DNA of 64,000 bases from Ischnura elegans (GCF_921293095.1 NC_060252.1:7626001-7690000); one strand, 5' to 3'. Numbered from the stretch's first letter, positions 9,920-20,995 are shown. Translations and numbers: made by a program. Notes: generated by a model from the letters alone, not told the origin.

Positions 9920-10176
9920 AAGTTTACGCTATCGTCTCTGATTCCATATTCAGAAACTAGATTAACCACAATTGATAAAGAGACTCTTTGCGAAATGAAA
10001 GCACGTGATAGGTGTGTAGACGGAAGGACAGCGGAGTCGATCGATATGATAAACCCATGCTGGGAAACGCAATGTGCCGTCCAAGCCCACTTTTTCACTG
10101 TCGGGTCGGTGTGACTTCAGCTCGGTTGGTAAGCGTAGTGGTCGTGGACCAGTCACAAAGCATGTAATGCGTGGGG

Positions 10177-10348
10177 CATGGGCGTACCCAGTGAGGGGTA
10201 GCAGCCCCCCCCCCTCTAGAAGCAAAAATAGCAATTGTATTTAAGCAAAATTAGTACTGAATTGAAACGAAAGCATTCAAACATTTCCCCTAGACGATGG
10301 CTTGCCCCCCCCCCCCCCCCCATAGTTATGATCCTGGGTACGCCCTTG
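10177..10348 (+). mobile_element. hAT-like miniature element, family B, copy 1 (internally deleted)
   Basis: Ends CATGGGCGTACCCAG and CTGGGTACGCCCTTG are inverted repeats. The flanks GCGTGGGG and GTTTGGGG match at six of eight positions, suggesting an old 8-bp target duplication. The body (AGCAAAAATAGCAATTG, then ATTGAAACGAAAGCATTCAA) matches 18422-18590 and the reverse complement of 33792-34070, but it is shorter. A run of about 15 C lies inside the right end. Confidence 0.75.
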
Positions 10349-10537
10349 GTTTGGGGCCTAGAGTGATGTCGTGTCCGCCCTCTGGTAATTCTTCCACACA
10401 AACTCCACTCCCCTGTTCTTTCCCACAGCGGCAATGCATCCCTATTCCGAGTCCTTCTCAGAAGAAGTGCTCCTTCGCTCGTAATAATGGGCCGACTGAT
10501 GTGGGCGAACACCGCTGCCGAAATTGCCCACTTCATC

Positions 10538-10800
10538 TCGATCCACCGCTGCTCCATGGGTGCATTCGCTTCCCTCCGATCGGAAACAAAAGAGGTCCTT
10601 CCATTATCCGCGACAAGTGACGCGCGAAACGACGCTTTGGACGAAAGAATGACGCGTCACTTTGCGCTGTCAACGAGTCGTCAGGGGATAATATTTTCGG
10701 ACTGAGTTGGCATTTGAATGAGTTCAGCCTTAAATAAGTCGTTAAATAAATACTCTCTGGCTATTTACATCCATTTATGTCAACCAGATACCAGCTGAAA
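10538..10800 (+). repeat. Dispersed repeat family E, copy 1
   Basis: This segment matches 12436-12705 along its length. Shared landmarks are GCTGCTCC, GGGTGCATTCG, TCCGATCGGAAA, ACTTTGCGCTGTCAAC and a TGAA-rich end. No inverted termini or coding frame were recognised. It is probably a fragment of an unidentified element. Confidence 0.65.
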
Positions 10801-10819
10801 TTAATAAAATAAATACTAA

Positions 10820-11054
10820 AGGCCTGTTTACATGGTACATTAACACGTACGGGTTAATGTCTAAATGTGTGAACGCGATAATGAACGCCAAAATGCACCG
10901 TGTAGCTACCCAATTTGTGCGAATGCATGCACAGAAAATAGAACCTGTTCTAATTTGGTTCATGCATTCGCACATGTTCCGTTCCGGTCCACCAAAGTCA
11001 TTCATGCAAATGTACATTAACTTGTACGTGTTAATGCATCGTGTAAGCAGGCCT
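10820..11054. mobile_element. PIF/Harbinger-like miniature element, family C, copy 1
   Basis: A 235-bp element with inverted termini of about 40 bp (left end AGGCCTGTTTACATGGTACA). It is flanked by TAA on both sides (10817-10819 and 11055-11057), the 3-bp duplication typical of PIF/Harbinger elements. The second copy, 62444-62672, has the same ends and the same TAA duplication. It is non-coding. Confidence 0.85.
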
Positions 11055-11064
11055 TAAGATACAA

Positions 11065-11797
11065 CGATGTCTCCATGCTTCTGGCTTTCATCGCGTAGAT
11101 TTTCTTTACGACGACAGTTCCTCCGGTATTCCAACCGGCGCACAGTGGGCTAGAATCGAAAAAAGCTGGCCAAAACCTCAAAATCGATTTTTTTGAGCTA
11201 GGAAGTTGAAACTTCGCATACACATTCTCAAATAAATTGTGCATTACTACTCAGATTATTTTGGTCCTGTGTTTTCACTTTAACAGTATATGTGAGGTCA
11301 AAGTTGAGCAAATTTAGCGAAAAACGACCACTCTCGAATTTTTCTGAAAATTGCCGACTTTATCCTCGTGCAGTGGTTTTATAAATAGTTTTATCGAATA
11401 AACTGTTATACCATCTTAATTGGCACTTCTTATTCTTTCATTTGAAGGGTTTTTAAAAATTTTGTTTCATCAATAACCATAGATACATAACAAAATGGCG
11501 GAGCCTGTTTTCAACCCATTTTTTTACATAAACGTAGAAAAAACTAGACATTGTCACCGGCTTACACTAAGTAACTTATATCATGTCGTTCTTTGAAGCT
11601 TCTATATTGTGAATCTAAAGTCAAACCTTGCACCAATTTGCAACCCCGAATTTTAAATCGTTTTTTCGAACGCACGGACGACTCCGGTTCTGGCCGGCGG
11701 CGGCGTCTTCAGGTCGACGCCGTTTGGATACCGGAGAAACTGTCGTCGCAAAGAAAATCCATGCGGTGAAACCCAGAAGCATGGAGACATCATTTAG
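11065..11797. mobile_element. Inverted-repeat element of unknown family
   Basis: Two arms of roughly 75 well-matched bases face each other: the left (from GATGTCTCCATGCTTCTGG at 11065) and the right, ending CCAGAAGCATGGAGACATC at about 11791. Both carry GGAGRAACTGTCGTCG and a stretch near TTCGAAAAAA further in. The AT-rich core encodes nothing visible. TAAGATACAA occurs at 11055-11064 and again at 11825-11834, a possible flanking duplication. Confidence 0.6.
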
Positions 11798-11798
11798 A

Positions 11799-12024
11799 AA
11801 ACGCCGCGGAAAACTACGCATCAACTAAGATACAATTTTGATCTGAGGTTTCCGCGGCGTTTCTTCATAAGAGTCTCGGCTTTCGGGCGTTCCTCCGCGT
11901 GGAGTTGTCCATAGGTGAGGCCAGTTTCTCTTCTGACATGAAGTCGCCAGCAGGATGGCTGGAGAAACTGTCGTCAACTATTGACAACTCAACGCGGAGG
12001 AACGCCCGGAAGCCGGGACTCTTA
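11799..12024. repeat. Two hairpins with perfect or near-perfect arms
   Basis: AAACGCCGCGGAAA (11799-11812) is the exact complement of TTTCCGCGGCGTTT (11849-11862), making a 14-bp stem. Next to it, 11868-11913 and 11979-12024 form 46-bp arms with few mismatches around a 65-nt loop. The loop repeats the GGAGAAACTGTCGTC module of the neighbouring inverted-repeat element, so the two are probably related or nested. Confidence 0.7.
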
Positions 12025-12059
12025 CTAACAATAAGACACAAGAATAAGAGAGGAGATCA

Positions 12060-12435
12060 CGACCAACAATAAAATTGGAAAACGAATTTTTAAGAGGTGA
12101 AATAGTTTTGTTACCTAAGCGAGTAGCCAAAGATGGATGAAGCAAGACAAAAGTAATCAATAGAACAATCCAGGCGAAAAGAGCATTCTACAAAAAGGAG
12201 AATCTACTCGCAACTAGGAATACAAGCATAGAAGCAAGGAAATAATAATCTGATGCCACGCATGGAGCATTTTTATGTATAAGAACAAGGCTTTAACATT
12301 TATGAACAAGGCTTGAACATTGACTCCAGCAGAGAAGTCAAGAGTGGAGGCATTCGCAATGTGCTGCTGCCGAAGAATGATGAAGAAGAAGTGGATCGAC
12401 CGATTAAGCAACGACAAAGTGCTGAGAGAAGAGAA
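12060..12435 (+). pseudogene. Non-LTR retrotransposon reverse transcriptase fragment (C-terminal)
   Basis: Translation with frame changes gives the region after the reverse transcriptase palm: an AKRAFYKK-like stretch, then VEAFAMCCCRRMMKKKWIDR. This corresponds to the motif AFEMWCYRRMMKIKWIDR in the longer copy at 32595-33690. Stops and frameshifts make it non-functional. It is cut by repeat E at its 3' side. Confidence 0.7.
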
Positions 12436-12705
12436 TATGTCCATCGCTGCTCCGTGGGTGCATTCGATTTCGTCCGATCGGAAAATAGAGCTCCCGCCAT
12501 TATCCGTGACAAGTAACGCACGAAACACTTAAGCGACGGTGTGGACGAAAATAAAACACTTCACTTTGCGCTGTCAACAAGCGATCTCAGGAAACTGTGG
12601 AATGAATTAGTATTTGAATGGACACAGTCCCTGGAAGTCGTTTAATAAGTATTCTTCGGCTATATCGGTCCTTTTAATGTGAACTGGATATCGGCTGAAA
12701 ATAAG
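12436..12705 (+). repeat. Dispersed repeat family E, copy 2
   Basis: Diverged copy of 10538-10800, in the same orientation. It begins directly after the broken LINE fragment, suggesting either insertion into that LINE or a recombination boundary. Confidence 0.6.
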
Positions 12706-12734
12706 CAAAAAGAAGACTAAGATATTAAATGCAA

Positions 12735-12990
12735 CAAAAGAGAGGAGGCTAGTGCAAACATTCAACTAGGAAAAGCTTAAAAAGGTAAAATAGTTTTGTT
12801 ACCTAGGAAGGTGAGTGAACAACGATGGACGAAGCTGGAAATAAATAGTCAGTAGAATAGCGCAGGCGAAGAGGGCTCCCTGCAAAAAGAGGAATCTTCT
12901 TACAGCTGAGAATACAAGCAAAGAAGTGAGGAAACAATTCATCAGATGCTACTTATAGAGCATGTTTCTGTATTGGAGCTGTGCTTGAAC
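12735..12990 (+). pseudogene. Non-LTR retrotransposon fragment (C-terminal), second scrap
   Basis: The same part of the same LINE family as 12060-12435: AAAATAGTTTTGTTACCTA and the lysine-rich region after the palm are shared. It is interrupted at 12991 by a hAT-like element. Frames are broken throughout. Confidence 0.6.
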
Positions 12991-13225
12991 CAGTGGCGTA
13001 GCCAGGAAGGCCCGGGGGGTCCGGACCCCCCCACCCCCTCGAAATATAAAAACACAATCATTGTCCTTCATAAAAGAAAACAAAATATTGAAAAATCAGG
13101 AATTTACTAAATGTTTCTTTAACAAATTAAGTTTTTTCGATTACGAAAAGTGTTAAAATTAGTTTAAAACCCATTACTTAGAGCCCGGTTTTTCAAAAAT
13201 TTTCTCCCCTGGCTTTGGACGACTC
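12991..13225 (+). mobile_element. hAT-like miniature element, family F, copy 1 (right end lost)
   Basis: Begins CAGTGGCGTAGCCAGG and continues with GGGGGGTCCGGACCCCCC, a GC palindrome. The AT-rich body is colinear with 21036-21302. The right terminus present in the other copy is missing here. Confidence 0.7.
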
Positions 13226-14229
13226 CCCCCTAAACCCCGAGATATGGGGTGAAATAAAAGGGTCATTGCCGCACTGGCAAACCGCAACATTGTTAATTAA
13301 ACATTTAGGATGATATCCCGTCGTCATAGCAAAAAAGAACAATTTTTGGCCTCTGCGCATGCAGCCACAATATAAAATGGCAACATATGAGACCACGTGA
13401 TAGTTCTGACGGTTTTCATTGGTTGATTCCGATGGTAACGCTTGCTAACTTGTTGTGCGTTTCGATTGGAAATTTTATTTCGTCTAAATTAAGTAATATA
13501 GAGTAACTGAATTTTGCAAAACCGCCACCCCCCATTAGTATTAAGGGGATACGATAAACTAACTGTGTGGAATTTTGCATAGTTTAAATAATTTTATGCT
13601 ATAATGGTGCTTCACAAATTACCGGCCGCTGCATTCAATTTTAAATTGAATGCCTAGAAAGAAGGAGAATATTATGTATTAGATTGAAACTTACTGCAAT
13701 CATCTGCCATCTATATAGTTAGGGCAAAATCGGCTTATAAAATTCTTAGCAATTTTCCATATTTTATTATCAAGCGTTAAAAAAATTTGGTTCGTAAATT
13801 TTTTTTTATTGAAATTTGCATTTGGACTCAGTCTCAAAAAAAGTCATTCAAAAATTCCCTGAACATTTCTTTTTTGAAATGAAAACACTTCAGATACACC
13901 GAGTACTTTGTGGATGAAATTATATAAACGGGTCCTAATGCGCACGGATACAGCAATGCCCAAATTCACAATTCCCAATAATTCACAACAACTCGGTTAC
14001 GTCCGCAACGTGTTAGCTCTGAGTGAGTCTCCGACTGAACGCGTTCGGTTACCGAGATATCAGTAAGTTCGTAAGTCTGCCACCTAACCGTGGGCAGCGA
14101 TGCTGGCGCGCCGGAAACCGCAAAAAAGGAAGGAAGAAGTGAAGCACAATATGATCATAATGGTCAAACCCAAATTATGTTACTCGTAGTAGAATAGGAG
14201 AATAAAGGGCACTTTGGATCACTGTAGGC
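13226..14229. other. No gene recognised
   Basis: AT-rich DNA with long A/T runs (for example near 13800). Nothing coding or repeated within the window was recognised. Confidence 0.45.
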
Positions 14230-14475
14230 CAAAGAAGACGACAACTAATTGGATTGGGCACTTAAACAGACTGCAATTAGGTGGGAAATAAAATAGAAGG
14301 GGAAATTGATGGAAAAGTCCCCAGAGAATGACCAAGGGACAAGTATACGCATTGGACGGATAGAGAACGAGACTGGGAAGAGGACTCAGGGAGGAAAATT
14401 GCCGCCATCAGAAGTTTGAGCCGTGTGAGTTGATTATAGAACCTGTTAAGAGCAAATACGTAGATGATGATATGA
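14230..14475 (+). pseudogene. Non-LTR retrotransposon 3' end fragment
   Basis: Translation shows pieces of the basic C-terminal tail of LINE reverse transcriptases (a KVPRE.PRDKY.HW-like run, then a WEED.GRKIAAIR run) with stops. It ends in a TAGATGATGATATGATA-type simple 3' tail, as is usual for this LINE group. Confidence 0.5.
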
Positions 14476-14489
14476 TACCATGAATAGCA

Positions 14490-14890
14490 TTCGATCGTAG
14501 CCACGAGGAGCGAATTCTTTGACACACATGCGTCTCTTTGCGAACAGCTGATTATATTATTCGCGCGCCAGCATGCTGCTGATCTGCGCATTAGACTCTG
14601 CACTCTGTCGCTTTCCTATCGCTCAAGCACCATACTCACTGTGTAGGCACTTGCAATGGAGTCACATTCGCAAACGCATCGAATACCTCCGCAGCGACGC
14701 TTTAAATTCAGTGTCCCTTGTACATTTTTCTCGTCTCGTCATCGCAATCGCAGTCAGCTGATGCGCCAAACAAGCCGTCTTCCCTTTTCTCGCTCCGCCT
14801 CGGACGAGAGCAAGCGAGTGGAACCACCACAAATGTTACTTACAGACGAGGATTCTCCGGTCGTCCTCTAGATGTAGCATGCCGATGCAG
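14490..14890. other. CpG-dense segment
   Basis: CpG dinucleotides are far denser than in the surrounding AT-rich DNA (for example CGCGCGCC, CGCAAACGCATCG and CTCGTCTCGTCATCG). No splice-flanked exon was found. It could be a promoter-type island or the GC-rich end of an unrecognised element. Confidence 0.4.
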
Positions 14891-15597
14891 ATGACCTCAT
14901 CCTTCTCGGCTTAGATTACACAGGCCAACGACGAAAAAACTTTTTTACCGAACCTTATTCTTATGTTTTTTAAATTGCTGAATCCAAATGTGATGCTTAA
15001 AAAGTTGTATCACACACCATTTATTCACATTTTACAGTTAAATTTATGAAATGAAGCAATATATTTAGAATTTAACAGCTATTTTATAGTTACAATAAAA
15101 CTGAAAAAGTAGGTCTAATGAACGAAGATAATGGCGGAATACTGTTGGTGTTTCACCGAGAACTTCAGCAAGCGGTTCATCGCAGAAAAAGCTACACAAG
15201 AAGCTTCAAGGAAAAAAGGGAAAGAAAATGTAGACCAATTCCAGTTGACAAGTGAACCTTGTATTATCACACTACATTACTATTGTAAGTAATTGAACAG
15301 TAAATGCAAACAATTTTATGATGTAACACAGTGTTTCATTGATTTCCCTATATAGCGTATAGGGGTATTAGACTAAATATTAAAACACATATTGCTTGGA
15401 ATCTATGGGTGATTCAAAAAAACTAACGCCAGGTTTGGATTTGGCACATAAAAATCTATGAAGATCAGCTATTATAATAAAAAAAAATTTCAAACAATAT
15501 TATTTTGTTGACCTGTGTTATTTTAGATTCGGCTATTAAGAAAAGAGTATATATACTCTTATATACATATAAAGAGTATATATGCTACTAAATGCGT
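14891..15597. other. No gene recognised; AT palindrome
   Basis: AT-rich DNA. 15543-15560 (AAGAGTATATATACTCTT) is a perfect 18-bp palindrome followed by a partial second copy. Confidence 0.45.
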
Positions 15598-17658
15598 TTG
15601 TCACGAGGGGCTGTCGGAGGTGATTGGGGCCCCTCGGCAAGGGCTCATTATGGGGCCCTCCTCCTTATGGGATCCGGGTCCTCTCCTGAAAATTTTAAGA
15701 AAAGTGCATGCTGGGATATGCATTTTTACGCTCTTCTGGCCCTTAAAAAAAAAACAATAAAAGTGAATAAAAAATATCAATTTCGTTTGGAAAAATACCA
15801 TTAATGTGAGATTTCACTGCTTAAAAAGTTTAACAATACATAATGGTTCTATGAACTGTTCAGTGAATTTTTTCATTGAAACTGCACTGAATACTAAAAA
15901 AAATCCAAAATAACCTTAAGTTGTACGTAACTTGTTTTATATAACAATACCAAAATTTCAAAGCTTTAAGTGCGATGCGGCACGTTTTCCCGGTATCCGA
16001 TTGCAAAAGTAATTTACACGATGTATTTTCTCTCCAAATGGAACAAACCTGGGGGGGGGGGCGTCCCAAAAGAAATTCGACTTTAAAAATAAGGACCACC
16101 CTAATATAAAATGTTACACATTAATAATGAAATACACTTTGTTACTTCCACAAAATTCACAGTTTCTATTTTATTACCAGTTTCGGCTATTACACCATTT
16201 TCAAATACCTAAAAAAAATAAAAAAACATAAAAATAAATGGTGTAATACACGAATATTATTCTCCGGCTCCATATATGGAGCCCTTCCACCATGTAAAAG
16301 CTTCAAGTTTCAATTTAACATGTTACACAGTGCAAACGCACCTTTACTCTGAGTATGTTATAAATAAAGCAACCAATAAACGTAGAATTCAAAAATTGAA
16401 AAAAAACTTTGGTTCAAATAATCTGAGTCACTTTCATATTGCACCTTTCATATGCGCTTCAAGATAGGCGCGAGGTTTGCGCCCCCCCGCCCCCCTCTAA
16501 GCTTGGGGTCCTCGGCGATCGCCGACCAGCAGACATGGCCACACCGCCCCTTGTTGTCACACACTGCGCTTTTTGATGGGTTTACTAAAGTCGCCACTGA
16601 TGGGTAGAGGGATCAGAATTTCAGCGGGAAATAAACAATAATGAGGGCTTTTAATTGATATTTATACATATTCGTGGTCATGTGATCCATAAAATTCGTG
16701 ACTTTCAAACGTAATTCCACGAGATTTGAAATGTTACCTTGTTTACATTGAGAATAAACGGATCGCTCAGCAATCATCGCCACACTGCGGCCGTTTTTGA
16801 AAACGGATTGAAATGGGCCCAAAGTGACAAAATGGAAATCATGCATCCACGAGACGAAGTGGGGACCCCTCCACGTAATTCCCTCGTCTACTACACCTCT
16901 GCCTCGCGTCTTTCACGCAGAATATTGTGTCTTCCAAAACTAACCATCAGTACTAAAGAGGCAACGGAAAATAATATAGTTTTCATGCCATAAAAGATCT
17001 TGCATGGGAGACATAGGGAGAGTTGAATACCGTTATGGATACCAATCTCAGGATTACAAAAATATGCATGTGTGCGTGCAAAATTATTTTTGTAATACCT
17101 ATTTTCGTATTTTTATAAGCCTATTTAAGCATTTTTATAAGTGAGTGATTCAACCAGACTGTTGCTATGGATGAGTGAGAGCTGACCTTCACCCGAGACC
17201 AATTCCAATCCAATTTAGCCAAGAACCAAGCGAAAAGGTTCTTGGGTAGTTCACTTTTACTTATAGCACAACTTTTTTACATCAAGCAACCCGGGGTTCG
17301 TATTGCCACATTGATTGTTCTTTAATGTTATTTTATCAACCAAATCTACATAGTAAGTTTAAAAATGTGTTTTAAAGATAATTCACTCATGTTTAAAAGC
17401 CTCCCATGTCAAACCAGGAGGGCCAGTTCGTTTCCCTATTTCACGTAGCACTTGAAGGGTTTTTGTTCCTGAGGGTGAAAAGGCTTCAACCGAAATTTAA
17501 ACTCCACACCCTCCCTCCGATGAGAAGCCATGCGCTTTCTCCAACAGATAGAGCAAATAGCTTTTTTTCTGTTTCATACTATAATTAGACACATGAGGTC
17601 CAACACCCTGAAGGACCATGAAAATATCAACATGATTACGTAATTTTTCAGAGAGTAA
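15598..17658. other. No gene recognised; repeat-like scraps
   Basis: 15600-15680 and 16020-16060 contain GC-rich GGGGCCC tracts like the ends of hAT-like elements but lack recognisable termini. Near 16170-16200 the minus strand reads GGTGTAATAGCCGAAACTGG, a sequence typical of repeat tails. No supported coding frame. Confidence 0.4.
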
Positions 17659-17714
17659 TATCATAGAGTAAGTATATTCTAAGTATATTATAAGTATATA
17701 CTTACTCTATGGTA
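17659..17714. repeat. Small hairpin, 22-bp arms
   Basis: 17659-17680 and 17693-17714 are inverted copies (CATAGAGTAAGTATAT against its complement) around a 12-nt loop. All AT-rich; probably the core of a tiny foldback element. Confidence 0.6.
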
Positions 17715-18421
17715 ATATGTAAAGAAAAGACACAGATCGGACGTGAGTGATGCGTCATCTTAATGAGGTTCGAGTGACAAACGAAGCCAATGCCGTTTTT
17801 TTAATATTGCTTGATAAATTTACTCTCCAACGAGACCTCCATCGACTGACGATTATATAAATAGTGCTTTCCTCTTGTATTTTCGTGAACTTCTACTTGA
17901 AAATCAATTATTTCGCTGGCTTTTACCGAGATTCTGGTCCAAGCGCATGAAAACTGTTGGTTAAATCTATAATATATAAATGTCATGGGGAAAAACTGAT
18001 ATTATGTTAGTCAACTATAAATAATTTGCAGAAAACAGAACGGAACAGAATGCAAACGTTTGTGTAGCTAGCAAATTCATGCCGTGAAATTAGGTCAGCA
18101 GCATGAAAATTCAAGAATAGCAATAGGAAATGAAGCATTTGATATATTATCAATAATATGTGTCCCTTATACTTAGTATTATTGCACTTTTTCCATTCAT
18201 TAACCTAAGTTATCTGATTCATTACAAAGGCATTAAATTACGATGCAAATAAAAGGATGTATTTCAGTGGCGATTACGGCTGACACCATCGCATTTATCA
18301 GAGACTCGACTCAAATGTTGGTTTGGTTAGTGAGGATAGAGCTCACCTTTCAGTAGACCACAGACGTGCGAAATAGCACAAATTGCCGACGGGACAGACC
18401 CTTACCCTTGGACACCTCGCC
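17715..18421. other. No gene recognised
   Basis: Mixed AT-rich DNA, with no repeat partner or coding frame identified. Confidence 0.45.
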
Positions 18422-18590
18422 CATGGGCGTGCCCAGCGAAGGACAGCGCCCCCCCGTTACCCCTTACCGTTACCCCCCCCCACCCCTTCACCTTAGAAGC
18501 AAAAATCGCAATAGTCTTTAAGTAAAATCAGTACTGAATTGAAACGAAAGCATTCAACAAATTTTCTTTAACTCCACGAAAAATGATCCC
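18422..18590 (+). mobile_element. hAT-like miniature element, family B, copy 2 (truncated)
   Basis: Left end CATGGGCGTGCCCAGCGA, then C-rich tracts and the family body (AGCAAAAATCGCAATAG, ATTGAAACGAAAGCATTCAA, and AACTCCACGAAAAATGAT). The body matches the copy at 33792-34070 read in reverse. The right terminus is missing. Confidence 0.7.
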
Positions 18591-18663
18591 TTGATCCCAC
18601 CTCATATAATTAGTAACGCGACGCTCGAAGAAACGGGTGTAGCCCACCTGTCAGGACTACTAA

Positions 18664-18817
18664 AGCGGCCCATACACATGGGAACATGGTTTGCCGATGG
18701 AAGACCAAGTTCGTGACAAAAAATGACGAACTTGGTTCGTTTACACTCCACACACACGGGAACTTGGTTCGTACGAACCAAGTTCGGCGAACCATGTTCC
18801 CATGTGTGTGGGCCGCT
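18664..18817. mobile_element. Palindromic PIF/Harbinger-like miniature element
   Basis: A 154-bp element whose halves are inverted copies (AGCGGCCCATACACATGGG against CCCATGTGTGTGGGCCGCT). It is flanked by TAA on both sides (18661-18663, 18818-18820). It contains an inner palindrome around ACGAACTTGGTTCGT. It has the same 3-bp target as family C but a different sequence. Confidence 0.85.
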
Positions 18818-18998
18818 TAACCTGAAGTCGGGCTTCTTTCCCGGTCCTTACAAAGGTTCCTCATTCCTGGTATACAGAGAGAGAGAGAGATACTTTTGCC
18901 GAATCGATTCGAAATCGAGGACGGGAAGAAAATGTTCAAGACTCTCTGGGACTTTCCCTTCGGAAACCACCCCATCCGCATTCAAGATGACTCTTCTC

Positions 18999-19308
18999 CT
19001 GTATGGTATGGTATTTTGAGGAGGCGACCGACAGCTTAGGTCATTTGCGCCATGAGGGAAGGGTATGGAAGGAAGGGTGGAGAGAAACCTGGCGTCGGCA
19101 TTAGCGTGCTCTCAACGAAAGGCGCCAAGGGGACCACGGCTTAACGTCCCATCCGACGGACGGAGTGTTGCGCTTGAATTGTTCTCCACACACAATATTC
19201 AAGCAGGGACTGGGCAGTCTCCAAAAATTCTCTGCCACCGCCGGGATTTGAACCCGAGCCCACGGGGTGGGAAGCCAACACACTTGCCACCACACCAACC
19301 GGATCCCC
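18999..19308 (-). mobile_element. tRNA-derived SINE with target-site duplication
   Basis: On the minus strand the head (from 19308) holds an A-box-like TTGGTGTGGTGG and a B box GGTTCAAATCC, as in tRNA-derived polymerase III promoters. A body follows containing GACGTTAAGCCGTGGTCC, and the 3' tail is made of TACCA-type repeats. The 9-bp duplication ACTCTTCTC flanks it at 18990-18998 and 19309-19317. It is 310 bp long and does not code. Confidence 0.88.
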
Positions 19309-19577
19309 ACTCTTCTCTTCTGTTGCTGAAAAGTGTTCGGAAAAGAATATACGCCTTGGATACCTGGTGTTGTGGGTGGACGTTGAAGGTGAAATGGACG
19401 AGAAACGAAGATTTGAGAGCGGGCCACAATGACCATCATTCATTTTTTTAAATCAGGGCGGATAACAGGAAGTGGCATATTCGCAGAAATTTCAGCGCAG
19501 ATCCGAATGGTTCTAAGCATTTTTATTTCTGGGAAATATGTGGAGCGTGGTCTGTCGTCGCGTGATTACACGGAAGG

Positions 19578-19831
19578 CAGTGGCGGATACATATGGGGGG
19601 CGCCCCCGCCCCCTTTGCGGGGCCGCCCGCATTGCCTAGCATTGCAGAACCACAATAATAACTTTTTTATATCATAAGATGGCATTGTATTTTATACGTG
19701 TATTATCAGTTTAAATAAAAATTTGTTAAACTTTGCATGTGACTTAATTATTTGTAATTACGACAAAAGCAAAGGTAGCTACTAAAGATATCTTTTGCCC
19801 CCCCCCTTGAGTTTTTCCTTATCCGCTACCG
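19578..19831 (+). mobile_element. hAT-like miniature element, family A, copy 2 (complete)
   Basis: Left end CAGTGGCGGATACATA, right end TTATCCGCTACCG. The perfect 8-bp target duplication ACGGAAGG lies at 19570-19577 and 19832-19839. G-rich and C-rich tracts lie inside the ends. This is the best-preserved family A copy and fixes the boundaries of the family. The 8-bp duplication with CAG-type ends indicates hAT. Confidence 0.9.
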
Positions 19832-19839
19832 ACGGAAGG

Positions 19840-20764
19840 GCACGAAAACGAAGGGCAATTAGACGCACTAGACAGTCAGGGGAAGAGACGTTCACATGGG
19901 GAAAATAGGCAGGAGGATGGGAAGAAGACCACTCTGAGAGGATCGAATAGTTCATAGGCTTTGGACATCCGATGCGCACTATCTCCAGCGGAATCCTTTT
20001 ATCCTTTGTAAGGAATATCTTCCATTATTATATCGCTGTATTAGTTTGAAGAAGTTATCTAACTCACGTTTTGGATATTGTGAAGTAAAGAGGCTAAACT
20101 TCTCTTTAAAGATCAAAATGAATAAGAGAACGAATTTAACAGCATTTTCTTGAGAAAAATTGAAACTTACAATCGATTAATATCAAATTCGAATTGGCTT
20201 TGTCATAAAGGAAACGGCGGAAAAATTTTATAATCGTTTTTCTACAGACTGACGTGGATGCAGTTAGAAAATATTCAGTCCATTGGATCGATATAGCTAT
20301 GAATTCTGTCGCACGAGTAGCTGTGATTACTTACCTTACAGTTAATTACTAAATAGACTTACCTAATAAGGTACGCTTAAACAAAATCATATCCAAAAAT
20401 ATGGCTCCATCAACAATAAAGATTTGTATGTTGAATATCAAGTTAAGCGCATGCACAAACAATACTATCATATCAATCAATTATTTTTTTCTTGTATTAT
20501 TCATGAAAGCAGTGCGAGGGTAAACATGGCTTAACTTGCCTGCGAGCCATCTTTTGGGTGCATTTGGCGCAATTAGCAAGTATTTCTCCCCAGTATGGGC
20601 TAAGCCACATGCACGTTGGCGTTGCCATAATGACGCATAAACTTCACACAAATGCTGCCAAGCGTAACAAACACTGCCAAATGCCTTAAAATTATATTTT
20701 CAAAATTTCAACTCAATATCATATCATTAATCGTAGCGGGCGTAACCTGGTGGAAATCCATAAT
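19840..20764. other. No gene recognised
   Basis: Mixed AT-rich DNA, no repeat partner found. Confidence 0.45.
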
Positions 20765-20995
20765 CGCAGAAATAGAAGGATCAACAACTTTGCTATTTCC
20801 ACATGGTAATTTATTGAGACCGACCATGGTTTCGTTACAGAGTAACATAATCAAGGTGGAACTTTTGGCCCAAGGCTTTGTACCTTGTTTTTGGAATGGA
20901 TCACCTTGATAATGTTACTCTGTAACGAAACCATGGTCGGTCTCAATAAATTACTATGTGGAAATAGCAAAGTTGTTGATCCTTCTATTCCTGCC
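20765..20995. repeat. Foldback element, 94-bp arms and 43-nt loop
   Basis: 20765-20858 and 20902-20995 are inverted copies with only a few differences. The right arm reads GATAATGTTACTCTGTAACG and then GAAACCATGGTCGGTCTC. The GTTAC/GTAAC mini-stem followed by GAAAC recalls a degenerate hammerhead-ribozyme core as found in Penelope-like tails, but the CTGATGA core is not intact. A transcript would form a long, nearly perfect double strand. Confidence 0.85.

Noticed and set aside
19065-19451. 128-codon plus-strand and 112-codon minus-strand frames
   Set aside because: Both run through the SINE at 18999-19308; chance frames in its GC-rich body.
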